Positions 24,111-35,497 of a stretch of DNA of 64,000 nucleotides are shown here, one piece after another. The stretch is taken from contig CM041465.1 in the NCBI GenBank assembly GCA_023213395.1, forward strand, positions 112,909,741 through 112,973,740, read 5' to 3'. The first letter of the stretch is position 1. Each line of letters begins with the position of its first letter. Under the pieces are notes generated by a model. That model worked only from the letters and a program-made list of their open reading frames with translations, was not told the origin of the DNA and ran no database searches. Position numbers and translations under genes: made by a program. This DNA is from Cycas panzhihuaensis. Its lineage: Eukaryota; Cycadophyta.

Positions 24111-24599
24111 ATTAGCAGGAGGGAGATCTTTGAGGTCAAAAGCAATAAGGGGTATCCCATCTAAGGTGGTGCCCACTAAATGGATTAGGGCATCACTATG
24201 ACCCAAGGGCTCTAAGAAGAGGGTGTGCTACTTAAGGAAACTATGCAAGACATCCATCATGGACATTCTTGTGGCTATAGTATGAAGTTCATCAATGATC
24301 AAGAAGGGCTTCCCCTTCTTAGTAGGTTGGTGAAGCACTCTTTGGAAATTGTAATGTTTAGGATAGATGGGAATAGTCTTCAAGATCACAGGGATCTCCA
24401 TAGGTAGATTGTCTATGGAAGGGTTTTGCTAAGTGGTGGAGGCTTCAACAACCTCCCTGACCACTTGAGACATTGTAATTGGGTATAAGGGGGTAGTCTC
24501 AAGTATTTGAATGATTCATTTCCCCTTATTTTAGGATTGAGATGAAGAGGATGGATGAGAATGAAGGCTCATGGATGATGAAAATTCTCTTGCCCCCCT

Positions 24600-25445
24600 C
24601 CCCTTTGCTTGATCAGGAGGTGGATTAGGGGATCATCCCTTATTACCTACCCTTCTATTTTGGGAAGACTAATTGCATTCCTCACGATCAGGGAAGGGAT
24701 CTCTATGGACAAGCTAATCAAAATTAGATTTAGAACCCCATTTGGGAGAGGAATCACATTGCGGGGCAAGGTTAGGATGTTGTTTCTAGCATTATGAATC
24801 CTCATGAAGGCATTCTCCATTAATAGAACACCATTTCTTCTTAAAAGGAGGTTATACCTTCTTCCCTTGAGAAGATTAGGTGTTCCCACTTTTAGGCGAC
24901 ATAGTTTGAGATGTATGGTGGATTGATCTATGAGCATCTAAAGAAGGTTAAGATGGTTGGAGCTTTAGCTCCTTATCATATATTCAAATAAACACATAGC
25001 TAAAGTGAAAGGGTATAAGGTCCTATTAGTCATATTGGTAGGAGGCCTTGGAGGCTATTGGGGTCTTTGGTCGCATGACGGAGGGGGTGCCTTATGCCTT
25101 TGTGACAACTTAAGAGGCTTCTAGAGACTCATTTGGATCTCAATGGCCTTAAGAGCCAAGCACTTTGCTATGGCAGAATCACATATCATTGCCACCATCT
25201 TGAGGACTTCAACATAGACTTTAGGTCAAAGGGTACTCACAAAGATATCCCTCTTTAAATCTTTAGGCAACATCACCTTCATAGAGTGAATAAGGTCATG
25301 GAAGTGCTTGACGAATTCACAATTTAGTTTGTCATGACCTTGTTTGAGAGAGAGCAGAGCTTTGACCCCACTCTTAAAATGAAAAGCTATGTTAAAATAA
25401 TTGGTGAGCTTGTTAATACCTGATGTCTTTGATATCTTATTTTTC
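24600..25445 (-). pseudogene. TatX gag remnant
   Basis: The minus-strand piece HFKSGVKALLSLKQGHDKLN, then EFVKHFHDLIHSMKVMLPKDLKRDIF (about 25230-25390), matches the gag of the 54.8-kb element (FVRYFYNLLHSTKSM.CKELKRDIF). A downstream region near 24700-24900 aligns with the Cys/His-bearing segment of that gag (EKKW...GEC.H...QHP.L.P.CDS pattern). It is frame-broken. The N-terminal part, including the FDGT box, is missing at the CopD junction. Confidence 0.75.
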
Positions 25446-26346
25446 ATTCTAAAGCATGTCCTTTTGGCTCTTCCATAGTCTTTAAGTAACATTTGGGTAG
25501 TCTTTTTTTATGCTGTATAATTTCTTCTAAAGAATCATTTTCTTCACCTTCTATTCAAGCTTCCTATCACTCTCTTTTAGATTTTTCATGAGATGTAGTT
25601 TCTTCTTGAGTTATAACTTATTTGTTAGGAGACTCCATATTTTCTTCTTAAATTATTTTACCTTTTTAGGTATATACATGATCATTTTTTATTAGAGTAG
25701 CTTCATCAATATGACATCTCTAGTAACATAGATTTTATTAAAGTTTAGATTTATATAGAGATAGACTTTAGGTTTGCTACTATATCTAATCATGATGTAT
25801 TTAATACTTTTGTCATCTAACTTAGCCCTTTTTAAATTAGGAATGTGCACATAAGCAATGCTTTTAAAATTTCTTAAATAACTTATATCAGGTTTTCTAC
25901 TTGACCATACTTCTTCTGGAGTAACTTTATCAAGTGATCTTATGGGAGTTATGTTTATAAGATATATAATTATATTAATAGTTTTGGCCCAATATATATT
26001 AGAAATATCCTTCTCCTTTATCATACATATAGTAATTTCTATTATAACTCTATTTAATCTTTTATCCACCCTATTAGATTATGGAGTATAAGAAGTAGTA
26101 AGTTGTGTATAAATTCTAAGTGTTTTGAAAAAAATAAAAAAATCATTTGAAATAAATTCTTATCCTCCATCTATTCTAAGGACTTTAATTTTGTACCCAC
26201 TTTATAATTCAACTTGAGCTTTAAATTATTTTAAAAAATCAAATATTTCTAACTTACTAAAGATAAAGATACCTAGGTTTTCTATTGAAACCATTTATAA
26301 ATACGAGAAAATACCTAACACCATTAATAAAGTTTGTTGTAATTAG
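25446..26346 (-). mobile_element. CopD piece 2: RT start, linker and integrase C-terminal half
   Basis: Minus-strand Copia fragment between TatX and CopE. The open piece 25692-26069 (MDKRLNRVIIEITICMIKEK, YWAKTINIIIYLINITP, TPEEVWSSRKPDISYLRNF, KLDDKSIKYIMIRY, YVTRDVILM) is an integrase C-terminal half. 26070-26330 continues upstream with RYFLVFINGFNRK. It is cut by CopE at the duplication ATTAG; integrase continues at 32522. At the low end a Trp-Lys box suggestive of the Copia RT start precedes the TatX junction. It fits CopD piece 1, which lacks exactly this part. Confidence 0.75.
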
Positions 26347-26637
26347 TATTAAAGATAATGCTCATTTATTATATTAAAGAGTGTGCATGACACTTTAGAA
26401 TACCACAGGACCACCAACAACTGACATCAACTGATAGGTATGTATTTTTTACATTTATTTTTAAATGGCATTTCTTAATACTAGTGTGAGTCGATGGTAG
26501 GCTTGCCCAATGTCTCCACTACAAATATAGGGTCCTATGACCCAACAATATTTTTTAACACCACATTTTATTTGTAAATCTTATTATGTTTATCAATATG
26601 GGCTTATAATTTATTTTTCTCTACCCTCGAGCCTTCA
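26347..26637 (+). repeat. CopE 5' LTR
   Basis: Starts TATTAAAGATAATG (decayed from TGTTAGAAATAATG, as kept in the 3' LTR) and ends GAGCCTTCA. 291 bp, colinear with 32231-32521. Confidence 0.95.
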
Positions 26638-26639
26638 TT

Positions 26640-26651
26640 TGGTATCAGATC
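26640..26651 (+). other. CopE primer-binding site
   Basis: TGGTATCAGATC matches the initiator-Met tRNA site TGGTATCAGAGC at 11 of 12 positions, two bases after the 5' LTR. Confidence 0.9.
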
Positions 26652-29105
26652 TCGATATTTTTTATCTATAGAGCATACAACAGCATTACAACATATTGTC
26701 TAGTTTATATTTTAATTATTCATGTAATTTTTCCATAGTTTTATAATTTTTTCATATAGTTTCTATTAAATATTTGAGATATTTACTTTGTATACTCTAT
26801 ATATTCATATATTTATGAAATTTCTTCATTGTTTATAGGCATATATAACCTGACAGCATTTTGAAATAGTTCTATACAAGTTTTGTTTGATATTTTATCA
26901 CTTTTTAATTAGTTCCTAGATTATTTCAAAGATTTTTTAGGTTCTTAGACTTTGATAGGTTGGTTCACCTCCACCGTTGGAAGAAACGTTGACAAGTCCC
27001 CACTTGTTTTACTCCTTAGTGATTCTATTTTGCTCTAGATCAAAGAAACTTAAAATTTGTCCCCTCTTAACTAAGATATAATGTTTGGAAGACAACACAC
27101 TCTTCGACCTATTGAAACCCCATTGCCCAATTGGAACCATACTACAGTGTAGTCCATTTTTTACTTCATCAACATAGATCACATATTTTATAACCTAAAG
27201 TCCTTTGTTATAGTTCTATACTAGCTTTTCTTTAATATTATATTGTATGTATTCATTATTTATAGGTGCACACTGTGCATTTTGTATGTCTTGAAGTGCA
27301 TTTGTTTGAATTGCTAACAATCATATTTTTGTATATATATTAATTGTATATATCTCTACATTAATCTAAAGTAGATTTACTAAGGTTTCAAAAGATTTCT
27401 TTAATTCATTTCATCATTTTCCCATAGTTTTAGGTTTAATCAACTCTTTGAACTTTGATGGATTGGTGCACTTCAATAAAAGGATGAAACTACATCATAT
27501 GACTACTCATCTTACTCTTCTCTAAGTCTACTTCATAGTGGAGAAGATGGTTCACCAATTAATCACTCCGTTGAAGAGATATCACTCTCTAAAGCTCGAC
27601 TACTCTCACTATTTTGTAAAATGTTGTCATCCATCTAATTTTGTCTTAATTTTATTTCAAATTGTCATCATTTTTCTTCAATTCTTTTTTGTAGACTTGG
27701 GTACCTAGTCTTTGCACCCTGAATTGAATAATTTTTAGGCAATTTTGTGTTCATCTTTGATCAATTTACTTGATCGAACTCTCTCTACAAGTTGTGTAGA
27801 CCTACACACAATGATTTTTTCATATTTTTTACGTAAAATTTATTTTTTTAATATATATATTTTTATAAAGTTTATAAAAAATTAATTATATTTGATTATT
27901 TTTGGGGTTTAGTTCCATTCACTCCCCAATCGTGGTCACATTAAGCCCCCACGTAACCACATTCTTCGTGTTAGGGGTGGATTTCAAATTATTCTAAGTT
28001 ATTTTTAATAATTTTGGTTTTAAAAGGATTAAGGTGAATTTCATAATATTTAGAGTCCATAACCCCTTTCACTAACCAGTAAGTGGTCACATGTAGTGAC
28101 CTGGTGATTGAGGGCTAACTCATCAAAGGGGCTTAAGTACCTCTCCTTTTGATTTTTAATCATAAATAACTATCTGCACTATTTCTTTAATATCTTTTAA
28201 ACTAGAATTTTATTTTTCAAATGGTTTAAATCATTGGAAAGCTAACTCAGAGATCTACATACTAGAGTTGTTTTATTCTAATTTCAAGTTATTTTGTAGG
28301 GATTCTAGGTTGCTAAATTTAGACCTCTTATTTGGTCCTAATTTAAGCTTTTCACTTCAATTTCAAAGTAATTTTCTTAAAATTATTAAAGCACATTGAT
28401 AATATATTGGTATACTAAACTATTATAGCATATTTTACTTTAAAAATTAAGGCTTATAAGTGTCTTTTAGCTAAATTTGTGTAGGTTTACCCTTTGAAAA
28501 GGAAGCAAACATTTTGGATATTTTTTTTCAAATAAAAGAGCACTCTAACCCTTACCTATTTCAATTTACTTTATTTAAATCTAGCTACTTTAATTTCATT
28601 TCATTTCAAGCTCACTTCGTTTCATTTATTACTATATTTTAAAGTTATTTTTTAATTATTATGAAAAGAAATCCTTATTTATAAATAAGACTATACTTAA
28701 AATTAATTTTCACATGAATAAGATAATATCATAAATAAACAACCTTATTTCCTACCCCTATAAGGGGAATAGTTAGGACCCCTAAAGTTACCACCTTGCA
28801 TATGCCATTAGTGGATTTTAATTTATTGAGGAAACCTTTGGCTATCAAGTGTGTTTGGTGGTAGGCTAAGGTTGAGAATCTTTATCCTTTGGATTTTGGA
28901 GACCAAGCTAGACCTGTAGGTGGTGAGTGTCTTGGTTGATCAAGCTTTCATCGTTAGATTTGTCATTAGGCAGAAAACTAGTACATGTAAATCAATCAAT
29001 TAGGGGAGTCTTGTACCTTTTTAACAGCCTATTTTCTAAGGTATATATAGCCTAATGGTCATGTACCAGTATATTGGGTCCCTATTTTACCAATTTTAGG
29101 TAAGT
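26652..29105 (+). other. CopE long leader with diverged tandem duplication
   Basis: No gene seen over 2.45 kb. Two related segments occur at about 26820-26970 and 27210-27490: both hold a Cys-free block around TTTATAGG, a TAGTTCTATAC phrase, and an end block about CTTTGAT.GGTTGGT.CAC. Short hairpins are present, for example GGTCAC/GTGACC at about 28086-28102 and TGTGTAG/CTACACA at about 27804-27820. The extra length may be an old insertion or captured sequence. Confidence 0.5.
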
Positions 29106-30285
29106 GCCATTAGACATGAGAGTAATTGAAATCTTTTCTTTGATGGATCTAATTTTCTAAATTGGAGTAAGAGAATGAAACCTATTTTTATAGCTAAAGG
29201 TATGTGGGAATTTGTAGATGAAGGATTTGATGAACTTGGAGAAAATTCCACCTTAGATGATAAGATAGTCTATAGAGAATATTCAAAGAAAGATAATGAA
29301 GCATCTAGTTCTTATGTTTTGTGTCTTAGAGGACCATACATTCCCAAGGCAACCATATCTAAGGAAGCATGGGATACATTGAAATTAATCTATGAAGGAG
29401 CTACCTCATCCAAGCTTCAATCACTTAGAAGAAAGTTTGAAAACTTTAAAATGTCACTTAGGGAAAACATCAATAAATTCATAACTAAGGTCCAAGACTT
29501 GGTAAACTAAATGAGATCCCTTGATAAAGTGTTGACTGAACAAATGGTAGTTAAAAGAATTCTAATATGTGTAGGAGAATTTAAGAGATTTGAAATGGTT
29601 TCTACAAACATTGAAGTGTCCAAAGATCTCAAAACCCTTAAAGTGGAATAACTAAGTTCAATATTACTCACTGTGGAAGAAAAGAAAGGTGCCTAAGAGA
29701 CATTGGAACATGCCTTTACTATAAAGGCTATGATTAAATCAAATAACCAAGGTCAAAGCTCTAGAGCAAGGGAACAATCCCTAAGGGGGAGAGAAAGAAA
29801 CGAAAAGCAAGATACCTATTAAGAACAAAAACCTAGATATTAATCCCTACATCAAAGATATCAAGGTTCAAGCCAAAGGTACCCAAGTCAAAATGATTTC
29901 CACAATCAAGGGAGATATTAAGAGTCTAGCCAATGTTGTCATAGCCACAATTATTGCCAAGGCTAAACTAGTATAAATATACATTGTTAGAACAACTTTT
30001 AAGGCTAAAATCAGTGTAATAGCTATCAAGGACCCAATCTATATTTACAAAATGACTTTCAAGGCTAAAATCAAGACCCCTATCTAAAAGGAGGAAGAAT
30101 ATCCTCTAAGGGTACATAAATCTCTAGAAATAGAAGTATTAGCCAAAGAAGGAGAGAACCTATTCAATGTTCATATTGTCATAGGATTAGACATACTTTA
30201 GAAGGGAGCTTTGCTAAATATGGTCATCCATCAAGAGAAAGTGTTAATATAGCCATTGAAAATAGGGACAATGATTGACTATTCT
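29106..30285 (+). pseudogene. CopE gag remnant with short internal repeats
   Basis: It begins FDGSNF*NWSKRMKPIFIAKG at about 29140 and runs GMWEFVDEGFDE, ISKEAWDTLKLIYEG, KLQSLRRKFENFKMSLREN (open 29175-29510), a UBN2-type gag. After several stops a basic/Gln region follows, with repeated NDFQG*NQ-like units near 29985-30085 (DNA repeat TTNAAGGCTAAAATCA). A zinc knuckle at about 30163-30200 reads CSYCHRIRHT with the last Cys missing. It is interrupted throughout. Confidence 0.8.
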
Positions 30286-30289
30286 TGTC

Positions 30290-30565
30290 AAGCCTTATTG
30301 CCAATGAAGAAGAGGATAGTTAGTATATAGATTTAGGGTGCTCAACGTATATGACACACAAGGGGGAAATATTCAAAACTATTGATAAGGCTAAGAAAGG
30401 GAGAATTACGTTTAGTGATAATACATCTCATGAATTTAATAGAAGAAGTAACATATTCATCACCATAGACTCAGGAGAAACTAGATACCTTGATGAAGTC
30501 CTATATGTCCCAATACTCAAGAAGAATATATTATCAGTAAGTCAAATGCTGGAACAAGATTAAAA
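30290..30565 (+). pseudogene. CopE protease remnant
   Basis: YIDLGCSTYMTHKGEIFKTI corresponds to the Copia protease site (D-S-G-C/A-x-x-H-M), with Ser replaced by Leu and His by Tyr. VLYVPILKKNILSVSQM is the usual C-terminal box. Open from 30351 to 30563. Confidence 0.8.
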
Positions 30566-30699
30566 GCTTATTTTCTATAATGGTAAGTGTTCCATTAAGG
30601 ATAAGAGGAAAAATAAAGTAGTTGAAGCTAAAGGAAAAATGACTAGTGACAGACTATTTAAACTAGTCATTCCCCCATTTGACAACTATGCATTAAAGA

Positions 30700-31760
30700 C
30701 CTCCACCAAAATTGAGTCATATATGAAATAAAAGATTTGGCCATCTAAACTATGGGAGTTTAGCCCTAATTAAAAGAATAAATATAGTGGAAGTATTACC
30801 TCCAATTGAAATAGATAAAGAAATATGTGAGGGATGTCTTCTTGGTAAACAACATAGAGAGAGCTTTCCAAATAGAAGTTATAAAGCTAAAGGTCTACTT
30901 CAATTAATCTATATAAACCTATGTGGACCTATAGATGTTTAATATTTAGTTGGAGCAAGATACTTCATCACATTCACTGATGATTTTTTAAGGAAACTAT
31001 GGCTATATTTCTTAAAGCTTAAATCAGATGCATTCTAATGTTTCATGGACTTCCAAACCTTTGTGGAAAAGAAAAGTGGACATAAAATACTCTTCCTAAG
31101 ATTATATAATGGGGGATAGTTTATCTTTAATGAATTTAATACTTATTATACTTATCTTGGCATCAGAAGACAGTATACCAATCCATATACTTCACAGTAC
31201 AATGGAGTAACTGAAAGAAAGAATCGCCCGATAGTTGAAATGGTTAGGTGTGTACTCAAAGATAAGAATTTAGGCCATGAACTTTGGGTAGAAGTTATTT
31301 GCATTGTAGTTTATTTATTAAATAAGTATATCACTAAAGGCCTTAGATGGGTTACACTAGAAGAAGCTTGGACAAGATACAAACTAAACATATATCAATT
31401 AAGAGTATTTGGATGCTTTGCATTTGCTCATGTTCCAAAGTAAAAGAGGATAAAACTTAATGATAAAAACACTAAATATATATTTATAGGATGTTGTAAT
31501 GGTTCTAAATCCTATGAGATTTATGATCCTAAAGAAAAAAATTTCATTATGAGTAGAGTTGTTCTCTTCAAAGAAGATTATTATTATAAGGCAAAAATTG
31601 AGAAGGATAAAGGAAAGAATGTCATCATGGAATTTAATTCATATCCCATATCATCAAATGTACCTTCACATATGCCAACATTAAATGAATTAGGCTCTAA
31701 TAAAGCTAGATCTTTCACATCTACCAAAGTGGGTACAAAGATGACATGACCTAGTAGATA
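30700..31760 (+). pseudogene. CopE integrase remnant
   Basis: Pre-integrase and zinc part CEGCLLGKQHRESFPNRSY, then the core. The first catalytic site reads LIYINLCGPI (Asp to Asn), the second RLYNGG*F (Asp to Tyr, Glu codon now a stop), while the third is kept (NGVTERKNR). 31240-31443 is open through the C-terminal core (LLNKYITKGLRWVTLEEAW). KYIFIGCCNGSKSYEIYDP and FIMSRVVLFKED close the domain. Not functional. Confidence 0.85.
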
Positions 31761-31859
31761 TACTTGATAATAATTTTGAAAGGAGATCCACATGTTGTAA
31801 TAGAGTCAATTTTTCTCTAATGAGGCAAGTCATGAACTCACATGATCCATGTACTTTTG

Positions 31860-32215
31860 AAGAGGCTAGTACCAAATAAGAATGGAAAAATGTAATGCAA
31901 GAGGAGTATAATGCTTTGGTCAAGAATGACACATGAAAACTAGTTGATCATATCTTCGAAATAAAATAGAATGGACATACACATATGATGTGTGATAATC
32001 AGAGTACAATTCAAATGACATGCAATCTAATATTCATTGGAAGAACAAAAAACATAAAAACCTAGCATCATTTCATAAGGGAATTGGTTTAGGAAGGAGA
32101 ATTAGAATTGGTCTACTATAGTTCTAAAGAACTGGTAGCAAATATATTTATAAAGGCACTTGGGAAAATCAAATTTCATAAGTTCAAAGATAAGCTTGGA
32201 GTTATATAAAATAAA
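31860..32215 (+). pseudogene. CopE RT/RNase H deletion junction
   Basis: FEEASTK*EWKNVMQEEYNA, LVKNDT is the very start of Copia RT (31857-31935). Within about 60 bases it is followed by MMCDNQSTIQMTCNLIFIGR, RTKNIK, HHFIREL, ANIFIKAL, which is the last third of RNase H. Roughly 1.3-1.5 kb of RT and RNase H, judged from intact relatives, is gone. The deletion point is near 31945-31990. Confidence 0.85.
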
Positions 32216-32230
32216 TATTATAGGGGAGAA

Positions 32231-32521
32231 TGTTAGAAATAATGTTTATTTATTATATTAAAGAGTGTACATAATGCTTTGGAACAATGTGGGGCTATCA
32301 GTAGCTGACATTAACTAACAAGTATGCATTTTTTATATTTAACTTTAAACAATATTTCTTAATACTAGTGTCAGTCAACGGCAGGCTTCCCAAGATCTTG
32401 ATTATACATATAGGGTCTTATGACCCAATGATACTTTTTAACACCAACTTTTATTTTGAAATCTTGTTATGTTAATCAATATGGGCTTGTAATTTGGTTT
32501 AGCTCTATTCTCAAGCCTTTA
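32231..32521 (+). repeat. CopE 3' LTR
   Basis: Starts TGTTAGAAATAATG directly after the purine tract TAGGGGAGAA (32221-32230) and ends AAGCCTTTA, the final CA having become TA. Followed by the ATTAG duplication. Confidence 0.95.
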
Positions 32522-33132
32522 ATTAGTCCATATATATCACTATGAATTGACTCCAATTTTCTTATGCTCTCTAATTACTTTCTTAAAATTATACCTTACG
32601 TTGTTTGTACATTACACAACCTTTGTAAATAGAATAATTTATTGCAATATTATCAAGTAATCTATCAACCATATTAAATTTTTAAGCATTTTTAATCTAT
32701 GATCTATAATATTTTCACACTAAAAATTCCATATTTTATTCTTAATACTTTGAGCAACAAAACTCTTTACATAAGAGGATAAAATAGGAGTAAAGACTAA
32801 TTTATAAAGATTATCAGTTTCTATCCCTTTAGTAATAATATCATCACCTCTTTTCATATCATAGATATAATATTTTCTATCTTTATCAAAGATGATTTGA
32901 AGTTTTTACTTTCTTAATTGAGATATAAAAATGATATTTTTGTTTAAGTCTAGAATAAATAGGACATTACTAAGCTTTTAGACTCCTTGATTTATTTTAA
33001 GTACGATAATTCCTTTATCTTCAATACTGAGTTCCTTTATCTTCAATACTAAAAGAAAATGTATCTTTGAGCTTAATAGTTTTCTTTATAGAATAAAGAT
33101 AAATAGTCTCAAACTAGTCTTCCCTTCTTATC
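32522..33132 (-). mobile_element. CopD piece 3: integrase N-terminal and protease part
   Basis: Minus-strand continuation of the CopD integrase after CopE: KLESIHSDIYG at about 32530-32570 is the first catalytic Asp box, and joins in sense with RYFLVFINGF at the end of piece 2. Upstream, decayed pre-integrase and protease C-terminal sequence runs to 33132, where the solo LTR interrupts it at TTATC. Many stops. Confidence 0.7.
33011..33050. repeat. 22-bp tandem duplication
   Basis: TCCTTTATCTTCAATACT at 33011-33028 is repeated exactly at 33033-33050. It lies in the decayed CopD protease and is probably a replication-slippage duplication. Confidence 0.9.
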
Positions 33133-33778
33133 TGTTGGATATTGTGACAATAATAGTTTGAGGCTAAAATTTTGGTATGTTAGCGGCACGATTTCCCCCC
33201 TAATCTTTTTCGAGGGGTTCCAAGGGGGGCCAGAGCCCCCCTTGGCTGTGGGGTGTGGGGTGGGGGGGGGGTGTTGAACGCCTACCACTAAGAGGGGGTC
33301 GATAGCCCTTGACCCAAAAAAAAAGCCCTGTAAATCATATTAAAATGTAAAGAGAATCAAGGCCGTTCGATACAAATACCCTAGATTCTATGGTTGAGAT
33401 TTATGCCTTGGATGTCCCTGTCATATAGCCCAATTTAGGGCTTTTCTTATTATGTTATATGTAATATAATGTACTGTGATAAGGGCAGTGGCTGGTTGTT
33501 GTTCCTGAGAGTACTCTGCTACTGAGATGTACTTTTTCTCAATTTTACAGTAATAAAGATCGATACCTTTCCTGTGTGGATGTTTCCCTAGCACACTCCT
33601 AGGGTTTTACCATGTTATATTGAGTGTATATGTGATGTTTGGCTTTCATATTCATGTTATTTTATTATCTCTAAGTTTAAAACTTGCATGTTAAATTCTA
33701 GTTTTGATTCCTATAACTAGTTACAAAACAGTTTAGATCTTGTGGCGGTTTAAGGTTTGGGACCTTGTATTCTCAACA
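33133..33778 (+). repeat. Solo LTR of the CopC family
   Basis: Begins TGTTGGATATTGTGAC and ends TTCTCAACA. 646 bp, the same length as the CopC LTRs, with the G/C-rich cassette at 33195-33320. Perfect 5-bp duplication TTATC at 33128-33132 and 33779-33783. A complete LTR with matching flanks and no interior indicates recombination between the two LTRs of an inserted element. It splits the CopD protease. Confidence 0.97.
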
Positions 33779-33910
33779 TTATCATATAATTTAAAGTTCT
33801 AGAGTCTGTAAACTAGTCTTTATTACTTTGAATATAAGAAGTTAATGTGGTAACAAAAATAGTTTCTTCTTCTTCCTTATCTTTACATTACTCACTATTA
33901 TAGTTGCCTT
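33779..33910 (-). mobile_element. CopD piece 4: protease active-site region
   Basis: The minus-strand reading EEEETIFVTTLTSYIQSNKD then FTDSRTLNYMI is the Copia segment before and at the protease site; D-S-G has become D-S-R. It is bounded by the solo LTR on the left and GypA on the right. Confidence 0.65.
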
Positions 33911-34251
33911 TGTAACATAACCCCACATTTCCTTAGCAAGTATGAACCACCAACAAGTAAGGATTAAGGGGTTTAGTAAGTTGTGTGTATGGACCACTAA
34001 GCCATCCATTAAGATGTAAGGCCTCTAGGGCCACCAATATAATCATTAAAGATGAAGACTCTTACTTGTATATTTAAAGGGTCAAATCACTCGTAATGTT
34101 ATTGAGTATGATATCTTGAAAGGAGAAAGTACTTCGATACTCATTTTGGTGATTCATTTTATGTGATCTTCTTATGCACTCGTGTTATTTGGATTCATTT
34201 TCTGCTAATTATCACTCCTAGGAGCCTAGATTTCTGAGAAGGAACTATCCA
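33911..34251 (+). repeat. GypA 5' LTR
   Basis: Starts TGTAACATAACCCCAC and ends GGAACTATCCA. 341 bp, the same length as its partner at 40010-40350, with scattered substitutions. Confidence 0.97.
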
Positions 34252-34253
34252 AG

Positions 34254-34265
34254 TGGTATCAGAGC
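34254..34265 (+). other. GypA primer-binding site
   Basis: TGGTATCAGAGC is a perfect 12-base initiator-Met tRNA site, two bases after the 5' LTR. Confidence 0.97.
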
Positions 34266-35497
34266 TGCGTTTGCGATTATGGGAAGCTACCCAGAATAGC
34301 AAAAAAAAAATTTCTGTATGATTGAGTACTCTCTGTACCTAGGTAGAGATTGAGGAAAGACCTTTACTCAGCACTCTCTCTAAGAATATTGAGGAATGGT
34401 AGCAGGAGAGATTAGAGGTCACGAAGTGAAGGGGAATTTCGTCCTTCAAGTACTGTAAGCAATTTATTTCTTCTACATTCAATTTAATTTTTAAGCTTTC
34501 TTTTTCTACATTAGGTTATATTCCAAGGGTAGATAACACCGTTGGGTGGCTACCCTTTGTGTCCCCTCCCACCTCTCCCTTTTGGGTAGATAGCACCACT
34601 GGGCAGCTACCCAAGTAGTCAGGTAGAGACCCTATACCAGGGGTCTTTAAAGATCATAGGGGTCTATTGTTTTGGCTAAGCGCATTGTGGATTTTCTGCC
34701 CATTGCTTGAAGGACTGGAGATAACACTCTTAAACTAAGACCTAAACAGAACTTGGCTATGGAAGTGTACCTCCACGTACCTCTAAGTTTATAGGAGGAC
34801 CCCTTTAGGATTCCAAAACCCTCCCTAGCACAAGTAAACTATCGGCTGCTGAAGTCTTGCAGTGCAGTGGTTAGCAGTTAGCGTCACAAAGTCACCTACC
34901 CCAAACTTCTGCATCAAAAGTTTATTGGCAGGCCTATAAGACCAAGCACACCTCATTCTGCAGTGGGTAGGACACACCTGATCATTCTTTGCTTCCCCTA
35001 CCCTAATTTTAATTAAGATCATAAGCCACTGACTGCCTGAATTCAAAACATGTCAAAACAGTCAAGCCTCCAAAGAAAAGAAAAAAACTCCACTTAGCCC
35101 TTGCTCATAGTACAAAAACATTACCCTTATAACTCATATACCTCAATTTAATTAGCATCTCGTAAGGGTCATTTTGTACTAGGTTAGTCTATACCCCCTA
35201 ATTTTCACTCTTTTTTGTACCTGGGCCATTGGTGGGTCCCACCACTTCAAATTCACCTTAAAAACTCGTACATCCCATTTTGATAAGTTTTTTGTGCTCT
35301 TTCTAGTGGACTAAATATCTTGCTTATGTAATTTTGGGGTCAATAGGCTATAGACACCCCACATTCCCTTATTCACCCCTTCTTTCCCATATAACAACTC
35401 CCTATTCTTATATCCCGTTCTTTCTTGATCTGTCCCACTTCATTCTTCCCCTTCTTTCTACTTACTCCCACTTCTTTAATCCCCTTCTTCAACTCTA
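34266..35497 (+). other. GypA untranslated leader with two hairpin repeats
   Basis: No gene. Two related inverted repeats sit in tandem: 34527-34555 (GGGTAG ... CTACCC with an inner CACC/GGTG stem) and 34584-34612 (GGGTAG ... CTACCC). Between primer site and gag, such structured RNA could be a packaging or dimerisation signal; this is inference. The rest is unremarkable. Confidence 0.6.

Larger units (their letters stand above)
21640..25445 (-). mobile_element. TatX: inverted Tat-like Gypsy gag-pol fragment
   Basis: Minus-strand gag, protease, unknown conserved segment and RT, colinear with the plus-strand element at 54.8-58.8 kb. Integrase is absent. Its RNase H stops near 21640 close to the LTR-A leader, and its gag is cut at about 25445 where CopD resumes. 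No LTR in its own orientation adjoins it. Either an internal inversion of the LTR-A element or a separate fragment explains this. Confidence 0.8.
26347..32521 (+). mobile_element. CopE: Ty1/copia element with RT deleted
   Basis: Two 291-bp LTRs, target duplication ATTAG (26342-26346 and 32522-32526), primer site, polypurine tract, and plus-strand gag, protease and integrase. RT and most of RNase H are missing: the frame goes from the RT N-terminal box straight to the last part of RNase H. A 2.45-kb leader with internal duplications precedes gag. It is nested in the CopD integrase. Confidence 0.95.

Noticed and set aside
24609-24797. Plus-strand ORF near 24.6 kb and other plus ORFs at 22.1-24.4 kb
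   Set aside because: They lie opposite the TatX gag-pol, which aligns with the 55-58 kb element on the minus strand.
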